From Pantoea deleyi (GTDB taxonomy: Bacteria > Pseudomonadota > Gammaproteobacteria > Enterobacterales > Enterobacteriaceae): DNA of 64,000 nucleotides. The stretch lies in assembly GCF_022647325.1 (NCBI RefSeq), contig NZ_CP071405.1, positions 1,302,001 through 1,366,000 on the forward strand, given 5' to 3'. Each line of letters starts with the position of its first letter. Within the stretch, counting starts at the first letter, position 1. Of the stretch, positions 1-12,100 are shown one piece after another. The position numbers and the translations under genes were made by a program. Under the pieces are notes generated by a model that saw nothing but the letters and a program-made list of their open reading frames with translations, was not told where the DNA came from and searched no databases.

Positions 1-1
1 C

Positions 2-76
2 GTAGTTTTGCTGCGCCGTTTCTCCGGCCACCAGGTGGATATGCCTTCCGTTTCCGGGAGGACAACCTACATGTGA
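2..76 (+). CDS. C-terminal end of an unidentified CDS (partial)
   Basis: Frame 2 is open from the window edge to a TGA at 74-76 and gives 24 residues ending in GRTTYM. It stops just before the AT-rich leader of the adhesin gene, so it could be the tail of an upstream gene. The fragment is too short to assign to a family and could equally be chance. I do not recognise it as the end of RcsD, which would be the neighbour by E. coli synteny. Confidence 0.3.
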   Translation, partial: VVLLRRFSGHQVDMPSVSGRTTYM

Positions 77-150
77 ATTTCATAAGCATAAAAATAATTT
101 ATGTTTATGGATTCAGTATATTAGCCAGTCTGGTGGAATAGAGGTTAAAA
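77..150 (+). promoter_or_regulatory. AT-rich leader and probable promoter of the adhesin gene
   Basis: This is a short, markedly AT-rich stretch between the left-edge fragment and the adhesin start. A -10-like TATATT lies near 116-121. An AGAGG ribosome-binding sequence sits a few bases before the ATG at 151. I see no clear operator, so the regulator cannot be named from the sequence. Confidence 0.35.
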
Positions 151-3100
151 ATGGCAGAACTCACGCAAGGCCGTGTAGACATTATCTCGCGCGAAAATGG
201 CACGCTCATCTCGCAATCTGTTGGCGGTTCATCCCAATCCATTAACCTCACCGAGCCCAGCGTCGTGCGTATCAACGGCACGCGCGCTCTGGTCACCCAG
301 TATGAGCGGCAGGGCAACGACCTGGTGCTGCACATGCGCGATGGCAGCACCGTTCGCTATCAGAAATTCTTTCTGGACGACGCTGATGGCCAGCACAGCG
401 AGCTGGTGTTCGACGATGGCGTCAATCCGCCGGAACATGCGCTTTTTCCGCAGACCGCCGAGAGCGCTGAACTGGCCTCCAGTTCGGTTACGCCAACCTA
501 TGAATCCCTGGACAGCGTAGAGCCGCTGCTGCTGGCCGATAACACCAACACTTCGATGGGCGTGATCACGGCGGGCGGTCTGGGTGTGCTGGGCTTAGCC
601 GGACTGGCCGTGGGCTTAGGCGGTGGTGGTGGCGGCGGTGGCGGGGGGAACGGTGGCGGCAGCGATCCCGGAACCCCGGTCACGCCAGGCACCCCCGCCA
701 TCACCCTGAACGCCTTTGCCGGCGATGGCGTACTGGATAACGCCGAAAAAACCAGCGATCAGGTGGTGAGCGGAACCACCAGCAATGTCGAAGCGGGCCA
801 GATTGTCACCGTGACGCTGGGCGGCCAGACCTACACCACTCCCGTCGGCGCGGACGGCAGCTGGAGCGTCACTATTCCGGCCGCCGCGCTGGCGGCCCTC
901 CCGGCGGGCTCCACCACCATCGATGTCAGCGTCACCAACGGCGCAGGCACGACGGCGAACGGCAGCCTGCCCGTCACCGTGGCCGCACCGGATCCCGGCA
1001 CGCCCGCCACACCCGCTATCAGCCTCAATCCGTTTGCCGGCGACAATCTGCTGGATAACAACGAGAAAACCTCACCGCAGACCCTCTCCGGCAGCACCAG
1101 TAACGTCGAGGCCGGGCAGATCGTGACGGTCACCCTGGGCGGTCAGACCTATAACGCCACCGTGGGCGCAGATGGCAGCTGGAGTGTCTCCATTCCGGCC
1201 GCCGCCCTCTCCGCGCTGGCCGCAGGCAGCAGCACCATCAACGTCAGCGTCACCAGCGCCGCCGGCACCACGGCATCCGCCAGCCTGGGCATTCAGGTGC
1301 AGGCCCCTGATACCACGCCTGGTGTGCCAGCCCTGACCATCGCACCGTTTACCGGCGATGACGTGCTGAGCAACGCCGAAAAAACTACGCCGCAGACGCT
1401 CTCCGGCAGCACCAGCAACGTCGAGGCCGGCCAGGTCGTGACGGTCACTCTGGGCGGGCAGAGCTACAGCGGCAGCGTCGCGGCCGACGGCAGCTGGAGC
1501 ATCACCGTGCCTGCCGATGCGCTGGCGGCACTCGCCTCCGGCACCACCACCGCCACGGCCACCGTCACCAGCCAGGCGGGCAGCGTCGCCAGCGGCAGCC
1601 TGACCTTTACCGTCGAGGCACCGGTGACGCAGCCGGGCACGCCGGTTATCACCATCGATCAGTTTGCGGGGGATGACATCCTCAGCAACAGCGAGAAAAA
1701 CAGCGACCAGCTGCTGAGCGGCAGCACCGCCAATGTGGAGGCGGGGCAGGTTGTGACCATCACGCTGGGCGATCAGACCTACAGCGCGGTGGTGGATGCG
1801 CAGGGCAACTGGAGCGTCACGCTCTCGTCTGCGGCGCTGAATACCCTGGCCGCCGGATCGATCGCAATCTCCGCCGTCGTGACTAACCAGGCGGGCACCG
1901 AGGCCAGCGAAAACCGCACCATCAGCGTCGATACGCCGGTAGTGACCGGCCCGCCAGCGATCACGCTGGATGACTTTACCGGCGATAACCAGCTGAGCAA
2001 TGCCGAGAAAACCACCGACCAGACCGTGACCGGCAGCACCAGCAACGTCGAGCCGGGTCAGTTGGTGACGGTGACCCTCGGCGGACAGACTTACAGCGGC
2101 ACCGTGGATGCGCAGGGCAACTGGAGCATCACGCTGCCGTCAGCAGCCCTGAGCGCACTGGCGGCGGGCACGACCACCCTGACGGTGTCGGTCAGCAATG
2201 CGGCCGGTAACACCGCGACCAACAGCCTGCCGCTGAATGTCGAGGCCCCGGTGACCCCGGCGGGCGATCCTGTGATCACCATCGGTCAGTTTGCCGGGGA
2301 TGACATCCTGAGCAATGACGAAAAAGGCACCACCCAGACGCTCTCCGGCACCACCACCAACGTCGAGGCGGGCCAGACGGTGACCGTTACCCTGGGCGGC
2401 CAGACTTACCTGGGCACCGTGGACGGCGATGGAAACTGGCGTGTGAGCATCCCGGCCGCCGCGCTGGGGGATCTGCCTGCGGGCTCCAGTGCCATCAGCG
2501 TATCGGTCAGTAACGTCGCAGGCGTCAGCGCCACGGAAACCCGTGACATTGCGGTGGAAGCCCCGGCGACGCAGCCGGGTGAACCGGGCCTCATCCTGGA
2601 TAACTTCGCGGGCGATAATCTGCTGAGCAACGATGAAAAAGCGGCCGGGCAGGTGGTCAGCGGCACGACCACCAATGTCGAACCCGGCCAGATTGTCACG
2701 GTCACCCTGGGCGGGCAGACCTACAGCGCCAGCGTAGATGGCGATGGCCGCTGGAGCGTTACGGTGCCTTCCGAGGCCCTCAACGCGCTGGCGGCAGGCA
2801 GCACCACGCTCACCGTCTCGGTCGCGAATGCGGCGGGCGACAGCGTTACCGCCACACTGCCGATCACCGTCGAGGCCCCGGCAACGCAGCCGGGCGCCGC
2901 TACCCTCACCATCGACGCCTTTGCCGTGGATGACATCCTCAGCAACAGCGAAAAAGCCAGCGATCAGCTGCTGAGCGGTGGCACGACCAACATCGGCGAA
3001 GGCCAGCAGGTCTCCATCACCCTGAACGGAGAACTCTTCACGGCCACGGTTGGCGCGGATGGCCGCTGGAGCGTCACGATCCCGGCCAGCTCGCTGGCGG

Positions 3101-6100
3101 CGCTGAACGCTGGCAGCGCAACCCTGAGCGCCACGGTCAGCGATCAGAACGGCACGGCGGTCAGCGAAACGCGTGACTTCCTGGTCGAGGCATCCGGCAC
3201 CGCGCCCGGCGCGCCGACCCTGGTCATCAACGTTTTTGCCGGTGACAACATTCTCGACAACGATGAGAAGCTGGAGGCGCAGGCGGTCTCCGGCAGCACG
3301 ACCAACGTCGAGGCGGGCCAGCTTGTCACGGTGACGCTGGGCGGTCAGAGCTACAGCGGCACGGTCAACGCCGACGGCAGCTGGAATATCGCCATCCCGG
3401 CGGATGCGCTTGCCGCCCTGGCCGCCGGAACGGCCACTCTGGTGGCCACGGTCAGCAACGCGGCGGGAACCGCCGTCAGCGATAGCCTGCCGATCACCGT
3501 TGAAGCGCCGGTGACCCAGCCGGGCGAGCCCGTGATCACCATCAATCCGTTTGCCGGTGATGATGTGCTGAACAACGATGAGAAGAACAGCGAACAGCTG
3601 CTCAGCGGCACCACCTCGAATGTCGAGGCCGGTCAGATCGTGACGGTCACGCTGGGCGACCAGACCTACAGCGCCACGGTCAACGGGGATGGCAGCTGGA
3701 GCCTGAACGTTCCCCCCAGCGCACTGGCCGCTCTGGCGGCGGGAAGTGTGACCATCAGTGCCAGCGTCACCACCCAGGCCGGGATCGTAGCGAATGAAGA
3801 TCGGGCGATTGTGGTAGAGACCCCGTCACAACCGGGCACACCGGCGATCGCGATCGCCATCTTTGCGGGTGATGACCTGCTCGATAACAGCGAGAAAGCG
3901 CTGGATCAGACCCTCTCCGGCAGCACCAGCAATGTGGAGGCGGGCCAGACGGTCCTGATTACGCTCGGCGGCCAGAACTACAGCAGCACGGTCAACGCCG
4001 ACGGCAGCTGGAGCGTGTCGATTCCGTCTGCGGCACTCAGCGCCCTGGCGGCGGGGAGCGCCACCATCGCGGTCAGCGTTTCGACGGCGGCAGGGGTCCA
4101 GGCTACCGACAGCCGCGACATCAATGTTGAGCCAGCGCCCGGTCAGCCGGGTGTTATTACCATCACCGAACCTGTCAGCCTGGATGGCTTCCTCAACCTG
4201 CAGGAGCTGAGCAGCGATCTGGTCATCAATGGCTCCGCGGTCGGGGTCAATCCGGGGCAGGCGGTACTGGTCGATTTCAACAACAACACCTACAGCGCGG
4301 TGGTGAACAGCAGTGGTTTCTGGACCCTCACCGTTCCGGCGGGCGATCTGGCGGGGATCACCGACGGCATTAAAGTGATTTCGGCGACCACGACCGACGC
4401 CACCGGCGCGCTGCTGACCGACTCCGCCCAGCTGAACGTGGTGGTAAACACGCTGCCACAGATTACGCTGGCGGAGAGCGCCATCAGCGATGGCATTCTT
4501 AACCAGCTGGAGGCGGGCAGCGATCTGCTGATCGGCGGCAGCACCGGGAAAGCCGTGGCGGGCCAGCGGGTCGAACTGCAGCTTAACGGCAAGACCTACA
4601 GCACCCCCGTCAATGACGATGGAAGCTGGAGCCTGTCGCTGCCAGCGGGCGATCTGGCGCTGTTGCCGCAGGGCGCCAACAGCCTGACGGTCACCGCGAT
4701 CGATGAAGCAGGCAACCGCGCAGAGGACACGCTGAACTTCAGCGTCAACACGCTGCCGCCTGTGCTGAATGTGGGGGAGATCGCGGGCGGCGATGGCATC
4801 CTCAACAGCCTTGAAGTGGCGGCAGGTGTGCCGATCAGCGGTTCAGGTGCCCGGCCGGGCGAGGTGGTTTCTGTTTCGCTGAACAACCAGACCTACACCG
4901 CTACTGTGGATGGGGAAGGCAGCTGGCGCGTGGATCTGCCTGCGGACGCGCTGCAGGCGCTGGCCGATGGCAGCAGCTATCCGCTGACCATAACGCTGAC
5001 CGACGCCAGCGGTAACACGGCTTCGCAGACCGAAACCCTGACGGTCAGCACGCAGCTTCCGGTGGCGACCGTTAATGCGCCGGGCGGCGATGGTGTCCTG
5101 ACAAACAATGAACTGACGGCGCCACTGCAGATCAGCGGCACCGGTCAGCCAGGCGACAGCGTGTCGGTGACGCTCAATAACAAAACCTACAGCGCCCTGG
5201 TCGGCGATGACGGCAACTGGAGTGCCGCCGTACCGGTAGCCGATCTGACTGCGCTGCCGAATCAGACTCTGCCGGTGACGGTCACGGTGACCGATCCGGC
5301 CGGGAACAGCAGCACCCAGAGCACCGCGCTGCGGGTGTCGACGGCGCTGCCGTCGCTGACGCTGAACGATCCTGCTCCGGATGGGGTGATTAACGTCGCG
5401 GATGCCCAGCAGCCGCTGACTGTCAGCGGAACCGGCGATGAAGGCGATATCGTTCGCGTCACCCTGAACAACCTGACCTATTCCGCTGTTGTGGCGCAGG
5501 ATGGCAGCTGGAGCGTGACCGTTCCGGCCGCCGACCTGACCCGTGTGCCTGACGGCACGCAGCAGATTCTGGTCGTGGCGACGGACGCCGATGGCAACAG
5601 CACGCAGACCGGCAGTTCGCTGATCTTTGCGACCACGGCGCCGCTGCTGGAGCTTTCTGTGCCAGCCAGCGATGGCTATATCAACATCGTGGAACACACC
5701 CAGGATCTGGTGATTGACGGACGCGGCGGCGCGCAGGGGAATCAGGTCAGCGTCACCTTTAACAACGAAACCTACACGGCGACCGTGGGCAGCGACGGCC
5801 TGTGGAGCGTGACGGTGCCTGCTGCGATCGTCAACCAGCTGGGTGATGCGAACTACCCGATTAACGTGGTGCTCAGCGACGCCTATGGCAACAGCAGCAC
5901 CCTGATCTCCAGCGTCACCGTGCTGGTGGACAACCCGCCGGTGCTGACCATCGATGCCGTGACCGGCGATAACCAGATCGACAGCGCCGAACAGCTGACG
6001 GACATTCTGGTGACGGGCAGTGTCACTAACATTCCGGCCGGCCAGCCGGTGCTGCTGACCATTAACGGTCAGTCTTACGATGGCGTCGTCCGGGCCGACG

Positions 6101-9100
6101 GCAGCTGGGTTGTCACGCTGCCCGCCGGATCGCTGGGTGCGGCGGGGGATAAACCCTTTACCGTGGCGATTTCGGACCTGGCCGGTAACCCGGCGCAGCC
6201 TTCCGGCGGACAGCTCACTGTCGTCGTCTCCGCAGAACCGCTGCTCTCGATTGCGCCGATCAGCGATGATGGCACGCTGAATGCGCTGGAAGCGGCGAGC
6301 GCGCTTATCCTCAACGGTGCGTCGGCGAACCTGCCCGCAGGCAGCCCGATCAGCGTGACTCTGGTGCCGGGCGGCACCCTCTATACCACCCTGACCGATG
6401 AAAACGGTGGCTGGACGCTGAGCATACCGGCCGCCGATCTGGCGAATCTGCCGCAGGGCACTCTCACCGTCACCGCGTCGTCAGGTGGGGTGCAGGCCAG
6501 CCAGTCCCTGCTGGTGGCGACTACACCGCCAGGTGAACCGCAGGTGAATACGCCCTTTACCGATGGCATTCTCGATACGGCGGAAGCCAGCGTGGCGCAG
6601 ACGCTGACCGGCTCTGTCGAACCGGGGCAGGCGGTCAGCGTGACCCTGGGCGGTATCAGCTATCCGGCCACGGTTGAGGCGAACGGCAACTGGAGCGTGA
6701 CGCTGCCGCCGTCCGTACTTCAGGCGCTGGCGCAGGGCAGCAACCCGATTACCGTGACGGTCACGGATGTCGCGGGCAACAGCAACAGCATCAGCGTACC
6801 GCTGACGGTCGATACCGGACTGCCGGTGCTGACCGTCGATCCGATCGCCGTCGATGGCATCATCAGCGCGGCGGAAGCGGCAGCCGATCTGACCATCAGC
6901 GGCACCGTGACGCCGGGCAGCAGCGTCAGCCTGACGCTGAACGGAGCGTCCTATGACGCGGTGGTGGACGCCACTGGCCGCTGGACCGCTACGCTGCCCT
7001 CTGCCGACCTGCAGTCGCTGAACGATGGACGTTACGATCTTAACGTGACCGTGACCACGGCGAACGGCAATGTGGCTACCACGCCATTCCCGGTGACCGT
7101 CGACACCGCCGCCCCGGACTTCAGCCTGAATACGCCTGCCGGGGATGGCATCCTGAATAACGCCGAGCAGGCCGCCGGCTTCAGCTTCAGCGGGTCGGGA
7201 AGCGCGGGCGACCGCGTCAGCGTGACGCTGAATGGCGTGACCTATACCGGCACGGTTGATGAGACGGGGAACTGGTCACTGCCGGTGCCGCCTGCGGCGC
7301 TGGCCGGACTGACCAATGGCAGCAGCTATCAGGTGGTGGTAACCGTGACCGATGCCATCGGGAACAGCAACAGCCAGATCGGTGAGCTGACGGTGGACAC
7401 CACGTTGCCGCCGCTGGCCGTCGCCCCGATCGGTGGCGACAATGCCCTGAACAGCAGCGAAGTTCTGGAGCCGCTGCAGGTAAGCGGCAGCGGTCAGAAT
7501 GGCGACATTGTTACCGTTCAGCTTAATGACCAGCTATACAGCACCACCGTCGGCGTGAATGGTCAGTGGTCGCTGCAGATTGCGCCTGAGGCGCTGGCCG
7601 CGCTGCCGCCGGGTACGGTGCCTGTCACCGTGACCGAAACCAGCGCTAACGGCAACCAGAGCAGCCAGGTGGTGGATCTGAACGTCGCTACCGCGCCGGA
7701 GATACAGCCGGTGCTGCGTGTCGACAGCAGCACCTTTGCCGGCGACGGCATCGTCACGGCGGCCGAGCAGCTGCAGCCGATTACGGTCAGCGGCAGCAGC
7801 AGTAACGTCGAGCCGGGGCAGCAGGTCATCCTCTCCCTGAACGGCACCGACTACAGCGGGGTCGTCGAAGCCAGCGGCAACTGGCGTATTATTCTGCCTG
7901 CGGGTGCGCTGGCGGAGCTGGGCGAGGGCAGTCAGAGCCTGAGCGTCAGCGTGATCAACGCCGTGGGGAACAGCACCAGCAGCCAGCTTGATTTCACGGT
8001 CGACACTACCCTGCCGTCGCTGGCGCTGGCGCCGATCAGCGGCGACAACTACCTCAGCGCGCTGGAGCGGGGTGAGCCTGTCGCGGTCAGCGGCAGCACC
8101 AGCGGCCTGCCTGCGGGCACGCTAATCACCGTGGTCGCCAGCGGCGCCACGGCCAGCACGACGGTAAATGCCGATGGCAGCTGGAGCCTGACGCTGCCGC
8201 CGGAGACCTTCAGCACGGCGGCCGATGGCCCGCAGACGATCACCGCGACCGCCAGCGACGTTAACGGAGTGACGCTGGCAACCGGCGACGCTACCCTGAC
8301 CGTCGTGGCCAGCGCCCTGCCGGTCGCTACACCGGGCGTGGCCTTTACGGATGGCATTCTCAACGCTGAGGAAGCCGCAGCCGGTGGCGCGATCACCGGC
8401 AACACCGGCGTGACGGGCGACGGCCAGACCGTCAGCATCACCCTGGGCGGGATCAGCTACAGCGGCACGGTCGATGCCGCAGGAAACTGGCAGGTGGCGC
8501 TTCCGCCACAGGCGCTGGCTGCGCTGCCCCAGGGCAGCACCCCTTACACCGTGGTGGTCAGCGATGTCGCGGGCAACAGCAGTCAGGCCGGGGGGACGCT
8601 GCAGGTCGATACGCTGCCGCCAGCGCTGAACTTTATCACCCCGTCCGATGGCATCATCAACGCGGTGGAGAGTCAGCAGCCGCTGACGCTGAGCGGCAGC
8701 AGCGACGGCAATGCGCTGATCGTGGCCAGCTTCAATGGCACCACCCTGAGCACTACCGCTGACATCAACGGCAACTGGTCGCTGGCGCTGCCCGCCACCG
8801 TTTACAGCGGGCTGGGCAACGGCAGCTATCCGCTGACGGTCACCGCCACCGATGAAGCCGGAAACAGCACCACCAGCAGCCGCGATCTGACGCTGAAAGT
8901 GGAGGCGGGCACGCTGCCCACCCTGACGCTGGATGCCTTTGCCGGTGACAACGTGGTGGATGGCGCGGAACGCCTGACCGATCAGCGTCTGACCGGCACC
9001 ACCACCAACGTCGAAGCGGGCCAGCTGGTCACGCTGGCGTTCGAGGGTACCGTTTACAGCGGCGTCGTGCAGGCCAGCGGGGCATGGAGCCTGATCGTGC

Positions 9101-12100
9101 CAGCCGGTGCGCTGGCCGCCCTTGCCGATGGCAGCGCCACCTTCACCGTGGCCGTCTGCGATGCGGCGGGCAACACCACCACCCGTGATCTGACCTTTGA
9201 CGTTAACAGCAACGCCTCTGGCCTGTCGCTTGACGCCATCAGCGGTGACAACTACCTCAATGCGCTGGAGCTGGGTCAGCCGCTGATCGTCACCGGCAGC
9301 GCCGTCAACGTGCCGCAGGGCGGTCTGGTTACGCTGCTGTTCAACAGTGTCAGCTACACCGCCCAGGTGTCGGCCGACGGCCGCTGGAGCGTTATCGTTC
9401 CGGCTGAGGCGCTGACGACGCTGGCTGACGGCCCTTACACGCTGACGGTCACGGCGACGGACAGCGGGGGGGCGGCCCTGAGCAGCGAAGCCTCGCTCAG
9501 CGTGCTGACCACGCCACCGGCACCCCAGATTGTGTCAGCCTTCGGTGACGGCACGCTCAACAGCAGCGAGATCGCCACCGCCCAGACGCTGAGCGGCACC
9601 ACGGGCATCACAGGCGACGGTCAGACGGTCAGCGTGCTGCTGAATGGCCTCACCTACACCGGCACGGTCGACAGCAACGGCAACTGGCAGGTCAGCGTGC
9701 CCGCCACGGCGCTGGCCGATCTGCCGGAAGCGGTGGTGGACTACACCGTGACGGTTCAGGATGCCGCCGGGAACAGCGGCAGCAGCCAGGGCAGCGTGAC
9801 GGTCGATCTGACGCCACCGACCCTGACCCTGAATGCCGTCGCGGATGACAACATCGTCAATATCGCTGAAAGCCTTGCGCCGATTGAACTGAGTGGCAGC
9901 AGCAGTGCGGAGGCCGGACAGCGGGTCACCGTGACCCTGAACAATCAGATCTGGACCACCACCGTGGGCCAGGATGGCGACTGGAGCCTGACGCTGCCTG
10001 CCGGGGCGCTGGCGGGCATTCCGGCCGGGGCCTATATCCTGACGGTAACGGTCAGCGATGCGGCGGGCAATCCGGTGACCGAAACGCGCGAGATCAGCGT
10101 GGCGACCGGCGACCTCGCGATCAGCCTTAACACCCCGTTCGGCGACGGCTATCTCAACCTGGCGGAGTCGGCGCTCAGTCAGACGCTGAGCGGCACAACC
10201 GGCGTCGCGGCCAGCGGCCAGTCGGTAACGGTGACGCTGGGCGGAGAGACGTACCCTGCCACGGTGGATGCGCAGGGCAACTGGACGCTGACCTTAACGC
10301 CGGAGCAGCTGCAGTTACTGGCGCCGGGCGTCAATGATCTGGTGATCACGGCCAGCGATGCCGCCGGCAATAGCGGTTCGCTGACCCGCGCGGTGACGGT
10401 GGATCTGACACCCCCGACGCTGACCCTGAACCCGATCGGTGGCGACAACATCATCAACTCACTGGAGGTGCTGGAACCCGTCATCATCAGCGGCAGCGCA
10501 TCGGTCGGGGAGGCCGGACAGACCGTGACCGTGAGCTTCCAGGATGTGGATTACAGCACCCTGGTGCTCTCTGACGGGAGCTGGCAGGTCACGCTGCCCG
10601 CCAGCGTGCTTCAGGGGCTGACAGACGGTGACTATACCGTTGAGGTGACGCTGACGGATGCGGCGGGCAACCCGACCACGGTGCCGCAGATCCTGACGCG
10701 CGATGCGGACAGCGCGAATCTGCCCACCCTGACCCTCGATCCCATCAGTGGCGATAACTTCCTGAATCAGGCGGAGGCGCAGCAGGATCTGGCTATCAGC
10801 GGCGGCAGCACCAACCTGGCGACAGGCCAGCTGGTGACGGTTACGCTGAACGGGATCCAGTACAGCGGCACGGTCGACGGAGAGGGACTCTGGACGGTGA
10901 CCGTTCCTGCCGCCGATCTCGCTAATCTGCCGGATGGCGACCAGCTGCTGGTGGTGGTCTCCGCCGATGCGTCGGGCAATCCGGCCAGCAGCAGCGCCTC
11001 TCTGGTGGTGCTGGCCAGTGATCAGGTTCAGCCGACGCTGACACTCGATGTGGTGGCCGGGGATGATGTGATCAATGCGATTGAGGCCGCCGCGGATGTG
11101 GTGGTCAGCGGGGCCAGTACCCGGCTGGCCGCCGGCACGCAGGTCACGGTGTCGTTTAACGGCAATGATTACACCACCACCCTCGACGCTGACGGCAACT
11201 GGAGCGTAACGGTGCCGTCCGGCGCCTTTACCGGCCTGGCGTCCGGCAGCACGCAAACCTTTACCGTCACGGCCAGCGACGCGGCCGGTAATCCGGCCAC
11301 CGTCAGCCAGGAGGTCAGCTTCATTACCACCCCACCTGCACTGACCGGCATCACGGTCAGCGCAGGTGATATCCTGGACGTGGCGGAATCGCTCCAGGAT
11401 CTCACCATCGGGGGCACCACCACCGGCGGCCTGCCGGTCACGGTGACGCTCAATAACGTCAGCTACACCACCACGGCCGCGGAGGACGGCAGCTGGTCGG
11501 TCACGATACCCACCGCCGATCTGCAGCAGCTGGCGGATGGCACGAACGGCATCAGCGTGTCGGTCACCGACGCCGCGGGCAATGTCACGACGAACAGCGA
11601 TCTGTCGATCGACGTGGCGATTAATGCGCCGCCCGCCCTGACCCTGCAGACGCCGTTTGGCGATGCGCTGGTCAGTGACGCCGATATTGCAGGGTCGCTG
11701 ACGCTGAGTGGCGGCAGCACCAACCTGGCGGAAGGCACCGTACTGAGCATCACTGTCGGTTCGCAGCCGTTCAGCACCACTACCGATGCCAGCGGCAACT
11801 GGACGCTTACGCTGGATCCGGACGCGCTGGACGCGCTGGTCGATGGGGTGACGCAGGTGGTGGTCACCGCCACAGATGCGGCCGGCAATCCGGCGCAGGT
11901 AACCGCAGACGTGGAGGTCCTGAGGACACCACCGGTTTCCGCCGTTTTCACCGATATTCTGTTTGGTGACAACATCATCAACATCACGGAAGCGGGTGTG
12001 GTTCAGCAGGTCACCGGCACCTCAACGGTGGTGGCCGGTCAGACCCTGAGCGTCACGGTGGGCGATCAGAACATCCCGCTGGCGGTCACGGTTGACGCCA

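Noticed and set aside
4843..5697. Long minus-strand open frame inside the adhesin gene (one of many)
   Set aside because: It results from the biased codon pattern of the repeats. It lacks a ribosome site, is low in complexity and repeats with the unit period.
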